A DNA stretch of 64,000 nt, taken from Sphagnum compactum (Eukaryota; Bryophyta; Sphagnopsida; Sphagnales). The notes under the pieces were generated by a model that was not told the DNA's origin, did not search any database, and was given only the letters and a program-made list of their open reading frames with translations. Positions within the stretch are counted from its first letter, which is position 1. The number at the start of each line of letters is the position of its first letter. Position numbers and translations under genes: made by a program. Positions 24,831 through 36,164 of this stretch are shown here, in pieces. The stretch spans positions 19,582,213 to 19,646,212 of the forward strand of contig OZ234493.1 in the NCBI GenBank assembly GCA_965153455.1. The letters are read 5' to 3'.

Positions 24831-26789
24831 TATGGATTTAAAATTTACAATTATGGCCAAAAACCATATCATATGTTCTCCATACTTAGCATTTAAGGTA
24901 TTATGTGCATGACTGTAAAGGGTTTAGATGAAGAATACAAATTAGGTACTTAAAACATGTACATTTGTATTAGTATTGAATATGACAATTAACATGTAAT
25001 TCAACATATTGCAAACATAAATTTTTGGACATCAATATCAATTTATTGTTTTTTCTTGTATAATCAGCTCAAGGCATAGTTTCAAACATGGGTCGTGTTT
25101 CAAAATCTCAATATATTGAGATTCAAAACCCAAAGAAGTCACGATTTAACAAAATGGACTTGGTGTGGAAAAAAAGATGTTCGACATGGAGGGGCACATA
25201 TAATCGAGGTTGAATGTGCATACATCCCACATGCACGAATCTCGGAATTTCTAAATGGTGAACAAAGCCATGAAGACTCCCCAATGGAGTGGAACATTTA
25301 TAAGCGGGTACCCTCACAAGAAAATGTAAAAATGCCAAGAATCCAAAACTGCCTCGACCATATTTGGTATGATATTTTATTATTCACTTTTGTTATATGG
25401 AACTTGTTTTTTAACTTCATATTGTACCAAACTTTAGGTCCTAAATTGATTTTACATTTTGTAGGTATACATGTGGGTATGGGCCAGAAGTTAATTGTGA
25501 AGACCCAAATCACCATCGATCCATTAAACGGGGTTGTTTAGTTCAATTTTCGATTAGGTGATTGTACACATGACCCGAAGTGGCAGAGATAATCTTCTAC
25601 CATTGAGCTCATACATGGCCAATGGTGAGCTTGCACTTGACAAACATGACCTTGATTCCATTGTGCGACCATCTTTTTTTGCCCCACAAATGTCACAAGC
25701 CCTTAAGGACCACATATGGACCCGATTGGGTTTAGGCTACATCGTCAAGTAAATATATGATAAACATAAGGCAATATGGTGGGCTAGAATCAATGCAAAA
25801 GAAGCGATGATAAGGGATGATTTCATTAGACAACAAGATATTACTTACTTGGATTGCAAACACAAAAAAAGGAGTTGACGTTTACACCAAAATCCTGTCG
25901 CACATGGGCATTTAGTCATCTAAATGATGTGTTTTAGTTTCAAGATGCAAGTGAGGATAATGGGATTCATGTCCCATTCATAATAAGGATACATACCCCA
26001 TTTTAATTGCAAGCCAGGGTTTCATGAGGTGATAATGGGGCAATCTCAATGGATGCCACTTTCGGCACCAATGATGTGAAATTTCATTTGTTCACATTGA
26101 TGGTGTTTGATGCACATCACAATGGAATGCTGGTTGCATGGATCAATACAAGCCTCCAAACATGCGATGATTTGGTGGAATGGTTAACTCCTTTGAAAAC
26201 AAAGTTTCTAAGGAAGAACCCTAAATGGAAACCTTCATGTTTCATCGTTGATGATGCTCCACAAGAAGTACGAGCATTGCGGTGAGTTTTATTTTCATTT
26301 TACCTTTTTTTGAGCTTTTATGTACATGCAGCCATTTCAAAATTTCATCCCACATTCTCCATTTTAAATAATGTTATTAGTTGAAATGATAGTAAATTGG
26401 AATTTTATGCATGGTTAGGATTGTGTGGGGTGATGATCAAGTGCCCATTTACCTTTGCACGTGACACATCTTAGAGGCTTGGTGCTTATGTTCGATGGAA
26501 AAAATCAAAGACAATGAAGTGCGACATGTAATATTGGATGACCTTCACACCGTCATGTATATGCCCATTGAACCAAGTGAAAGCATTGAAGCCTTCATGA
26601 TTTGTGGGAGAAATAAGATTGAAAGCTCCACCCAACATTTACTCGATGATTCATGGATTCGATATTTTTGGACCTATTATTTCCAAGTTGGTATGTGAAT
26701 TAACTTTCAATCCATTATTATTGTTGCACCATGTTGTGCATATCCCAAAATATTCACTCTTTGAATTAAGGTAAAAACACCAATGGTGG

Positions 26790-27095
26790 ATTTAGTAATC
26801 CCATGTGGGTGCAAAATGCAATACTCACATTAAGACCTTAATGTGGGAGCACTAAATGTAATACTTGCATGACAATTTAAAGTTGTACACTGTATGTGGG
26901 GGCAAAGTGCAATATTCACATTATGACCCTAATCCACACTATATGTGGGAGCTTTAAATGTAATACATGCATGATAATTTAAAGATGCACACTAAATATG
27001 GGGAAAAAATGCAATACCCACATTATGACCCTAATCCATATTATATATGGTAGAAATAATTGCACGACAATTTATAGATGCACACTGTATCTTGT
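26790..27095 (-). repeat. Same minisatellite, inverted, inside a transposase intron
   Basis: The plus strand shows TGCAATACCCACATTATGAC and TGACAATTTAAAGTTGTACA-type units, which are reverse complements of the units at 24236-24830. About two and a half double units are present. They lie wholly within the inferred third intron (GTATGT 26691 to TAG 27100). A transcript spanning both arrays could form a long imperfect duplex. Confidence 0.85.
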
Positions 27096-27508
27096 TATAG
27101 ATTTGTGGATGGTGGGGCTTCGACAAGTGTCACATTCAAACCAAGACACACAAGCATCAATTGAGTCTTACCATGGGGCATTGAAACGTTGGTTCTCTTT
27201 GGAAACAAAATGGCTTCAAGGTCGACGACTTGATTGGTTAGTGTGGAGACTCACGACAACAGTTGCAATACATGCACACAACTAAAATGAAGAAACACAG
27301 GTTCATAAAAAAAAGGTTGTGGAACGCATTGTGAAAACAAATGTTGAAAAGGCCACATTGATCCCTCACACCAATGTCACCCATGGGATAGATGATTCGA
27401 ATGAAACTGGCCATGCATGGATGGTACGAAGCCAACAACATTTGAATATGACATATAAGGTCCCACTTCTTTTCACTAAGTATGCTTGTTGCACATGTGA
27501 ATGGGCGT

Positions 27509-29999
27509 GTGAGAAATTCTTGCACTCCTTCCACATGAAGATATGCACTCACAGACTCACTTGAGGGTGGAATTACTATGTAGTTGTATTCTAACAAGTT
27601 AAGGTGGTTCAATGTAATGTAATGAAATTCATTAATAATCTCATGCGTTGTGTTCACTTGGAAGATACCAAAACATTGTGGGAGAACCAAAACTCACCAT
27701 GATGGAATGTGAAGGAACATTATGTTGAGGTTAAATCCATGTTCACGCTTGATGATTGAATCCCCTTCGTTCCATTCGTCACAATATCCTCATACAACCT
27801 CCTAGTCTAACATGCATTGGGTTTTCGAAAAGCTAATATTAAAGGAGCAATGTTACAAAGTATTAGAAGTTTTTATTTCTGAAATCAAGAATTATGCCTC
27901 GAAACAAAGAAACTAATTTGACCAAATTTGAGGAAAAAACAGACAATTTCAACCCCCTCTACTTCCGGCAAGTGTAGCTTCCGTGCAGCAAACCCGATGA
28001 TGCTGAAATTTTGGGAGAACCTTTTACACCTCCTAAACTGAAACTGTTCAAAGTTTGAAACAAATCCAACGGTGGATTTGAGAGGAAAAACTATTTTAAA
28101 TAAGAATCCACAGGCTTGTTCATGGAAATCCTTCCATGAACCCCACTACAACTACTTGCCACACACAACTTCCTTCCATGCTCTTTTGTTTGCACACATT
28201 TTTTTTTCATGAACAACACTTTCTCACACATAAGAACTAATTCTTCTCTCACACACTCATTCTCTTCTTTTTTCCTCCGAAAAACACACAAGATACCACT
28301 TTCTTTGGTAAGCCTCCCATACCCCCTCCTTGAGCTTATTCTCCTTGTCCAATGGAAGTTTTGAAATCTTTCCCTCCAATTAATGGCCTCCTCATCCTTC
28401 ATGAACCAACGAGAGTCCAGAATGATTTTTCTTTTCTATGGAATTTAAGATGAGAATCATTATGCCCAATGAAACACTAAAAATGTTCTATTTTCTAATC
28501 AAATAGGATGATAATCCTCATGACCAATGGAATTGGAGGATTCATCCTTTTCCTTATCTTAAACATCTTGATGGGGTTCTTGAGCTCAATCATTGTCAAT
28601 TTCGTCCGTTTGAATTAACATCCTATTTCTTCATCCTAATTATTCTAAGTAACTAAATATTGGGATAATTTACTAGTAGTAATAAGTAACCATCCTTGAG
28701 CTTCCATTTGATTAAATCAACTCAACGGTAGTAATAACCTTTTCGTGTACCATTTACTCTTTTAATATTCCCTAGTTATTTTTTACTGTGTACTAAATAA
28801 TTATGTAGTACATAGTAAATTAGAATTAAATTTGGAATTACAAGGATTCCCATGTACTTCTAGATCCACCATCAATATTAAGGCTTCACGAATTTGTTGG
28901 AACTAAGATGTCCGGGTTTTCACGAAGTTCTGCCGTCATTGCCACGCCTTATGCCTACCCTAATCTCTTGAATAAAAGCAACGACCCCCTTCGAATGTAA
29001 ACGCTAAATTGTTTTGGCTACCTTTCGGTTTTTGTTGATGCATGTGAAAATTTAGTCATGGCGGATGATGTTGCTACGCCCTCGAATCCTCCAATTGCAC
29101 CAATAGAAAATGAAGAGCTTGAAGAAGCACCGCTTGACGTAGCATCACTTGACATGAATATCTTTCAACGGTCGCGTGAAAAAGAACCGTCCAGAAGAGT
29201 GGTGCGCATTCGAATCGATCGTTTGGCATGGGATCGTCGATTGTCTCCTAACCCACATGCTTTAGCAATTTATTTAGAATTTGTTCCTGCTCGTGGAACT
29301 GCGCCAGAAAGGTTTAAAGAGTGTCAATGTAAACACGACGATGTTCGTCTTCATTGTCGAACTTGGGTTCCTGGTGATGGCCATTATCATTGGCCACGAG
29401 GCCCAATCAACCCCCTTTCCATGGAGCATCGAACCGAATACCTAGCTTGCACCATTCGTCGCATTCAGGATTTTTTGCAATTGTCATCTATCCCCTCTAA
29501 GTCGTTTACTAATTTGTAATTCACCTGAGGCTACTCAGGTGAAAATGTTAATACTTGAGTTTGATTTTGATTCTATTTAAGAATCTGATAGAAGTGAAAA
29601 CTAAAAAAAGATGTATTGGGACTGCATCCTAGAAATCTTACAAGTACATCATTAATGTTTGAAGATTATTCTACAGACTAATTTAATATTGTCATGGCAA
29701 AATGTTAATGTTAGTTATGGGCTTGTATTCCCAATATATTAGTAAAATCAAATCTAATTCTACATCCTTTTTCACCTCTCTACAACCTAAAAGGATAATG
29801 CACTTTAAAAGGTTTACGTAGGTCCTAAAATTAACTAAACGTTACATCATCTTAAATAAAGAAGTTCTCTACACTTGGAAATATCCAAAGGCTAATTCAC
29901 CTATTAATAATTATTATTTGGAGGTTTATAAGGATTCAAATCATTATTACTAAGGAAAGTTATGGAACTAAAGCTTAACAATTTGTTGAATTATAATCC
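27509..29999. mobile_element. 2491-bp insertion in the transposase with 8-bp target duplication
   Basis: ATGGGCGT occurs at 27501-27508 and again at 30000-30007. Removing 27509-29999 and one copy joins TGT-GAA-TGG-GCG to TTG-CGT-GGA-AAC in frame and restores a perfect SWIM finger (C-T-C-E-W-A-L-R-G-N-L-C-K-H). That makes the boundaries precise. Eight-bp duplications are made by hAT elements and by some MULE relatives, but no terminal inverted repeat is visible (ends GTGAGAAATT and AATTATAATCC). It carries the ORF at 29058-29519; the rest is AT-rich with a block at 27930-28080 resembling old LTR-type repeat text. Confidence 0.8.
29058..29519 (+). CDS. Orphan 153-residue ORF inside the nested insertion
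   Basis: I do not recognise this protein. It opens with an acidic, Pro-rich N-terminus (MADDVATPSNPPIAPIENEE) and then a basic stretch (SREKEPSRRVVRIRIDR). Next comes a Cys/His cluster in about residues 85-115: C-Q-C-K-H, then L-H-C, then H-Y-H-W-P. A short amphipathic helix (TIRRIQDFLQL) ends it. GC content is clearly above that of the surrounding insertion and the frame has no stops. A plausible CDS, or a captured host exon; function unknown. No sign that it is spliced. Confidence 0.4.
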   Translation: MADDVATPSNPPIAPIENEELEEAPLDVASLDMNIFQRSREKEPSRRVVRIRIDRLAWDRRLSPNPHALAIYLEFVPARGTAPERFKECQCKHDDVRLHCRTWVPGDGHYHWPRGPINPLSMEHRTEYLACTIRRIQDFLQLSSIPSKSFTNL

Positions 30000-30596
30000 A
30001 TGGGCGTTGCGTGGAAACTTGTGTAAACATCAAGTTGCCATTTTTCTTACATGTATCGATTTCACTAAAGAAAATATCATTCAATATTGTGGGACATGGT
30101 ATGGATATGATTATGCAGGTTTTGTTGCCATGTTTGCAGACCCTACCTATTTGCACATTTATGATAATGAATCTGATGATGAAGAGGTCGATGAAGATCA
30201 CTCTGAAAAACCATGGGTTGTTGATATGTGCGAGCTTATGAGATCGGATGATACCTCCCCCAATGTGGAAAAAGAACAAAGATCACAACCAACCTTCAAG
30301 TTCATCCACCCCCACAGAGAAAGCGCTTGTTCGAATGGGTGACATAATGCAAGAAATCATCAATGAAGTCAAAGAAGGTGGGGTTCAACTCATAGACCAC
30401 ACCACATCATTGTTGCGTGTTATTACAACAGATGTATAAGGTATTCGCCTTTCCAAAGTGAATGAAGTCATGCATCCCAAGCATGGTATTTCATTACATC
30501 AATGATGGACTTGGTAATTTAATGCACCGGATGAAAGATTGGCATGAGACGATGTTAGAACATGGAAATATCCGTAAAAAGAGGGCTGATGAGTAA

Positions 30597-32790
30597 AAAA
30601 AACACAAATTTGTTTGTACCTATCCCCCATTTTAAATTTCCATTACTAAAATGTGCATCATATTACAATTGTGTCAAAGAATAGATTATTTATGTGTTAA
30701 TGTGTTGATTTTTCTATCAGTGAACATATAGGGTTTGAAAGTTAAAGTTACATTATTAAGGCTATAGAACACATATCTTCTAAAACTCCCAAACAAGAAT
30801 ATTTCACTCAAACATCATATAAAGGTGGGTATAAAAAGTCAATTGTACAATAATCACCAGGTTAATACATGGGTAATGCTTACCCATCTTGTTTCTTGTG
30901 GCATTTAATTGGTATTGCATATAATTTTATATCTTTCATGGGTATTAATCATGTTAGATGAAGGTATTGCAAATTCCCTACTCCTTCCAGAGGGGCATTT
31001 GACCACTTAATGCAGGTATTGTCCTAACTTTTTCATTATAATGATGATTTGCTTTAGTTATAAATGTCATTTGGATATTTCTTATTGCATTTGGTCCATT
31101 AAATGTAGGTATTGCATTTGGTGAACAAGATTCCCCTAAGTAAACCTAGATGATGAAGGACTAAGATTTTGCAATACCTACATAATAAATTTTTATTAAC
31201 CAAAAGGGGGCTTTTGGTGAGGGTCCACAATATAAATTTATGTAGGTATAATGATAAGCTTACTACTATGGTAGATTGGTAATATTACATTATAGTAATA
31301 AAAGAAAAATTACCTTAATGATCACCTTAACACTCATTATAAATGATGTAGGTATTGCAAATTAAGGTTTGGAAAAATTAGGACACGCTCACAGTCAATG
31401 CTTACACCTAAAGATGAAGGTATTGATAATGGTTAATTTTTTAAAAATAGGTATCTTTTGGATACGTCTTATTGTTTTTATAAAATAAATGCATGTATTG
31501 CATTTGGTAAAAAAGATGATATTACATAACCTTAGATGACAAGGGAATAGGTTTTTGCATTATGAAATCAAGGGGGGTTACATAACATAGATTTACCTAG
31601 GTATTGCAATTTGGGATTTAACATATGGTGATAAGGTACGATATTACAAATTGAAAACTTTAACCTTCATCATGTATACATTACAACCTAATGCATGCAT
31701 AACTTTCAATTTGAAAAATTAAGCAAACTTATATAATGAACCTTAAAATGTTGAGTTAAAACATTTTTATCTAACAAAAAATCCTTACATTGACCCTAAA
31801 TTAAATAAACACAAAAAGAATTGGTTGCATAACTTTAGTGGTGGAATTTAATAATTTTTTAAAAACTAAGTGTTAAACCTAATTTTGGAATTATTTTTGC
31901 ATAACCCTAAATTGTGTACATATTATCAACTTATGTTTTAGACCTAATTTGGGGAGGACCCCAACCAGTGGGAAGGTTTTTTTATCATTCATACCTTTGT
32001 CACGGAATCATCTTCACTTTCCTCTCTTGTCATGAAAAAGAAAAGAAAAATAGGAACCTTGTTAGATATATGTGTGTATGTGAATACATAAATTCACTTA
32101 AAAAAATTTCATGAAAATAATATAAATGTTAAGAAAAAGGTTACCTTAAAACAATTAATGACAAAAAGGTGGGCTTAATTTCCTTAAACCCAATGTCCCC
32201 CCTATTTATTTGAAACATATATTAGGCAAAAGTTTAGATTAGGGTAATGGAACATGAACATGAGTTGGTTGATATGTGGGTATTGCAAATTTGAAATGCT
32301 TTATGGAGAACCCAACGATAAATAAGAGAAGATCAAAAGTTTGCAATACGTGCATAGACAAATCGATTTATGCACCAAGGGGTCTTTTCATGAAAATGGG
32401 CAATGTAATTATATAAAAATATTAAATTACATTTTTTCGTTAAGGTTATTGTGTGAGCATTTCATGATAAGGATAATGAAGGTATTGTTTAAATGCTCTA
32501 GCATGGCCGCAAAATGTGCTAACCCTATTAAATGAAGGTATTGCTTATTTGGTTTATAGTAAATGTAATCCATTCGTAATGGATGGGGATATTGTGTAAC
32601 ACGGCATAAGATTAACCCAAAATCTAAAAATCCCAAAATTAGAGGTCAAAATTAAAACAAGTGGATTAATACAAAAGTGTTCAAGTAACCACACTATAAA
32701 AAGGATGGTGACAAAAATATATCATTCTAAATTCATCTATAATGGTTCGATACAAAATGGTGCATATGTGCATTAAAGTTATATCTATAA
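30597..32790. other. Spacer between convergent transposon genes, motif-rich
   Basis: No coding frame is supported. GGTATTGCA occurs exactly at 30963, 31108, 31351, 31600 and 32279, with near-variants at about 31016, 31425, 32481 and 32537, and in reverse near 31171 and 32343. Spacing is irregular here, unlike the arrays. The stretch lies between the stop codons of the two facing genes. Confidence 0.6.
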
Positions 32791-33013
32791 TTATTCCTCC
32801 TCCGAGGATGAACTAAAAGGAATGCCCATACTGGTGCGATATTCTGCTGAAATTTTTACAGCTTTTGCTGCATGGTGATGAGTAAATAGTTGACGATGTT
32901 CAAGCACAAGTTGAATTGCATTTGCAACAAAAGCTCCCTTGTTGTGCCCCGAAGCCTAACACAAGAAAACAAAAAAACAAATTACATTCCAATGTTAAGA
33001 TGCAAACAATGTT

Positions 33014-33036
33014 TATATATATATATATATATATAT
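33014..33036. repeat. (TA)n microsatellite
   Basis: About eleven TA dinucleotides inside the inferred last intron of the minus-strand zinc-finger gene. Confidence 0.95.
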
Positions 33037-33754
33037 GGAAATATATCGCCCATGAATGATTTCAGAATCATGATACTTGGATATTGCATCCATTTCTTTT
33101 ACTCGGTTACATTTACTAGATTCCAATGTCTAATTCTGAGTGCTTCATGCAACTTTCAAAGGCTTTGCATAAGCAACTTTGCTTGCCCGAATTGTCTCAA
33201 CAAGGTTCTCGCCCTTTTCAAGGCGTGCCCATGCACTTTGTGGGATGAACCCACCCCCCATGCTGGAATCCCAATGATGCCCAACAAGATTTTGGAGGCT
33301 AAAAGTACCAACAAAGGCCGTTTAACTTGTTCCATTTGTTGCGCTTGGGTTTGGAGTTCATCCCATTCTAAAGTTTTTTTTTTCATTATATCGAAAGCTT
33401 TCTTTTCATTCCGCTTTCGCCTTGCATGTGGGTTGCTCAAAATTTGAGCATTCATAGCATGGTGATTTTGTTGCCTTGGTCCCCCAACACGAGTAGAAGG
33501 ACCCAGATTTGCCTACCTCCATGTGAAGCCCGTGTTTGTTGTCCAAATGCTGACGAAGTAACCATTTAGTCACATAAGCGTTGGTTCATCCATTGATCTT
33601 ACACTTCCACCTTGACCTTTTGTGCACCCATTTTGCATATTCCATTACATGATTTGGTGGTACTTCTACTTGATCATTTTCATGTGAAGCCACCGGAGCC
33701 CCTACAAGAACAACATTCAAAATCAAACCAGAAAATAGTCCTTAATAATGATGA

Positions 33755-33950
33755 AAGTATTGCAAACAAGCTAACAATAAAAACTTACAAAATATGAAGG
33801 TATTGCAAATAGACCAGCAAGAAAACCCTACACAATATGAAGGTATTGCAAATAAATTAGCAAGAGATTTTTAAAAATATGGAGGCATTACAAACTAGCA
33901 AATAAACATTAAATACAAGGAGGGCATTGCAAATAGGCTAGAAATTAAAA
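33755..33950 (-). repeat. GGTATTGCAAAT repeats of about 43 bp inside the zinc-finger gene's intron
   Basis: Units start near 33756, 33799, 33842, 33887 and 33925. Each has a (A/G)-G-G-(T/C)-A-T-T-(G/A)-C-A-A-A core followed by TAGCAAG-like text. They fall within intron 1 (34164-33702) of the convergent gene, paralleling the motif array in the transposase intron. Confidence 0.7.
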
Positions 33951-34864
33951 CCTTCAAACAATAGGGATATTGCTTGGAAAAAATTGGGCAAACAAATACC
34001 CCATCCCCATTTTCAAATAAAGAATGAAGATGGGGTTTAAGGTTTGGATTGGGATTTTTTATTCGTAATGTGTTGCATTACACTATTAAAAACCCTATCA
34101 TGTGAAATGTATCATCCATCACAACAAATTTACTTTCAAAAATAGGAGTGGGATTAAGGTTTACCTTCAAAAGTAGGAGTATAGATGATAATTTTTTTTT
34201 CCACTTCAATTTCCTCTTCATTTGCTACAACATTCACTTGTTGATTATCAACAGTCACCTTTTTTTGGCGTTTAAGTTTCTTCCAGGGATGTGCCATCCT
34301 ACAACAAAAGCACTCAAATCCTTAAACAACAATCAATCCAAAAAAGAAAAACAAAAGCTTGGATCTCCCCAACAATAGCAATTGCCACCACTACCCAAGA
34401 ACTTCAAGCTCCCTTAAACAAATAATTGCAAAAGGGATAGTAACTTATTTTTCCAACTTGCTACAACTTTTTAATACAAAAACAACAACTTGAAACAAGA
34501 CGAATTATAAATTTAAATGTTCCCAATATCAATAATAAATATTGTTCATTATATTTAAATGCTTAAAAGCCCTATACCTTAGAAGTTTTATTTTCGATTA
34601 AAATGAATTATTATAGGCTAATTATAAAATTTAATTATTGTAACTATATTTTTCATTATAATCAAATTGAATTAATATAAAAATCATAAAGTTATATTAT
34701 TAAATTTATTTTTTATTATAATTATTTGGTTATATTCAATAATTATTTACATGATTTCATTATAAATAATTTTTTTATAATTGAAATTTTATTAATAATT
34801 ACATTAAATCTTGGGCATGACACGTGGTGCTTTTGTGTATAACAACTAAAAAAACAACAGAAGA

Positions 34865-35525
34865 CGATGACAAGCCCAGATCTTGGTTCATCGTCGTCTT
34901 TTGCACTTGAGGAAAAAAATCAAGAGACGACAACAAATCGACAGGTTCGTTGTCATTTTCTGCACTTGAAAAAAAACCCAAGAGATGACAACGAGCCGGA
35001 GCCCCTTAGCTCGTCGTCATCTTTTGCATTTGAAGAAAAAAACCAAAAGACGGTGATGAGCCTCTCGGCTTGTCTTCATCTTTTGCACCTAAGAAAAAAA
35101 CCAAGAAATGACGACGAGCCTCCCGGTTCACTATCATCTGCTACACCTGAGAAAAAAACAAAGAGATGACAATGAGCTAGGGATGCTCGTCATCATCTAC
35201 TACACATGAAAAAAAAAACAAAAAAATGATGACGAGCTAGGGAGGCTCGCCATCATTTGCTACACCTAAGAAAGAAAACAAACAGATGACGATGAGCCTC
35301 TTGGCTTGTCGTCATCTTCTACACCTGAGGAAAAAAAACAAAGAAATGATGACGAGCTAAGGAGGCTTGCCGTCATCTACTACACATGAGGAAAAAAAAA
35401 AAGATGACGACGAGCCTTTCGGCTTGTCGTCATCTTTTACACCTGAGAAAAAAAACAAAAAGATGACGATGAGCCAGGAGGCTTGTCGTCATCTTCTACA
35501 CTTGAGGAAAAAACCAAAAGACGTT
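34865..35525. repeat. Hairpin-monomer satellite, cluster 1
   Basis: About eleven tandem units of 58-61 bp (for example unit marks at 35110, 35168, 35229, 35288, 35348, 35406 and 35465). Each unit is itself an inverted repeat: GATGACGACGAGCC, a few bases, then GGCTCGTCGTCATC, followed by a CTNCACCTGAGGAAAAAAAC linker. Open frames such as 34867-35169 are products of the repeat and not genes. Confidence 0.9.
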
Positions 35526-36164
35526 CATTGCATTCCTTGTTCTTTCCCTGCATTTTTCAACAGCTGAAGAAAACCAAATAAATGCAAATTGTTGTGGTTA
35601 TACTGTGGGGTGCTTACAATAGCCTAGTAGATTCATAGGGAAAGCTCTGAATGACCTCCATGAACAGGAGAACATTTTATTCTGTAGAGAAAGAGAAGTC
35701 ACTAGCAGTATAAAAACTTGCAAAGAAAGTCAGGGCATGAGTGAAATTTCTTCTCTAAAGAAGAATCAAGAAAGAAAAAACAAATTAAAGGACTCTCAAG
35801 AGTCCTTGTGCTCCAAATCTTTGCTTCCAATTGCAACAATTTTGAATTCGGCATGCAAAGTTGAGGAATGGGTCAACTTCAAAATTGTGCTAGCTGTGAA
35901 CTTTATAATGTTTGTGCACACATGCTTTTTCAGAAGTGCAATTCACATGACACAATGATGACATCCAATTACCCAGGTTGAAGCACTAGGATATGTTTGG
36001 GTTAGTCATGAAAGAAGCCTCAAGGTAAGAAAAGTCTTCAGACCTCACATGTTAGTCTATTCACACCCTTTATACTACTCCCTTTGTGTGCACGGAATTT
36101 GTCTATGCATTGGTTTCCTTGTGGTACTTTTACTTTCACACAATTGAAGCAAAACAACTGAAGA
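35526..36164. other. Unique spacer between the two satellite clusters
   Basis: Non-repetitive, with a 73-codon frame at 35737-35958 (MSEISSLKKNQERKNKLKDS onward) that shows no recognised domain and crosses an AGAGTCCTTG/CAAGGACTCT-like inverted bit. Nothing firm can be called. Confidence 0.4.

Larger units (their letters stand above)
25088..30596 (+). pseudogene. Decayed MULE transposase (MULE domain plus SWIM zinc finger)
   Basis: Likely start ATG 25088 (MGRVSKSQ, basic N-terminus). Inferred introns are 25367-25464, 26282-26418 and 26691-27100. Blocks in order: a Cys/His segment with YTCGYGPEVNCEDPNHH at about 25465-25550; the MULE core at 26049-26281, with MDATFGTN (first D, 26052) and FIVDDAP (second D, 26251); a CT-x-H block at 26455; SIESYHGALKRW at 27156-27190 with the likely catalytic E (27162); and a SWIM finger, C-T-C-E-W-A then L-R-G-N-L-C-K-H. 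The C-terminus is acidic, then coiled, ending IRKKRADE at 30596. A 2.49-kb insertion (27509-29999) splits the SWIM finger. Dead: TGA at 25559, 25571, 25604, 25876, 26025 and 26462, TAA at 25750 and 26004, TAG at 25935, and frame shifts near 25190, 25610 and 30275. In life it would cut and paste an element of this family. Confidence 0.85.
32791..34297 (-). pseudogene. Convergent second gene of the MULE-like element: C2H2 zinc-finger protein, decayed
   Basis: Minus-strand exons inferred from splice signals and frame: 34297-34165 (MAHPWKKLKRQKKVTVDNQQ, basic then acidic), 33701 to about 33116, and 32955-32791 (ASGHNKGAFVANAIQLVLEH to FSSSSEEE, stop). Exon 2 has KWVHKRSRWKCKING, then a TGA at 33588-33586, then TNAYVTKWLLRQHLDNKHGL. 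With Cys in place of the TGA the spacing is C-x4-C-x12-H-x4-H, a classic C2H2 finger. Next come a very basic RRKRNEKKAFDIMKKK stretch and a Q-rich helix. Lesions: the TGA, an extra A in exon 1's A-run, an extra base near 33503, another near 33160, and a damaged donor near 33116. About 290 residues before decay. It faces the transposase tail to tail; a role in DNA binding for the element is inferred. Confidence 0.6.

Noticed and set aside
27238-27690. 150-codon minus-strand frame
   Set aside because: Antisense to the conserved transposase block and crossing the insertion boundary, so it cannot be an independent gene.
27507-30007. Reading the interruption of the SWIM finger as an intron
   Set aside because: A GT is available at 27507 but no AG precedes the resuming coding text at about 30006, whereas an 8-bp duplication at both edges explains the join exactly.
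32890-33447. 185-codon plus-strand open frame
   Set aside because: It is antisense to the minus-strand zinc-finger gene, contains the (TA)n repeat translated as YIYIYIY, and has no domain.
33503-33520. An extra intron boundary (GAG|GTAGGC) inside exon 2 of the zinc-finger gene
   Set aside because: Losing one G near 33503 restores a continuous frame through KSGPSTRVGGPRQQNHHAMN, which is simpler than an intron with no acceptor-donor spacing.
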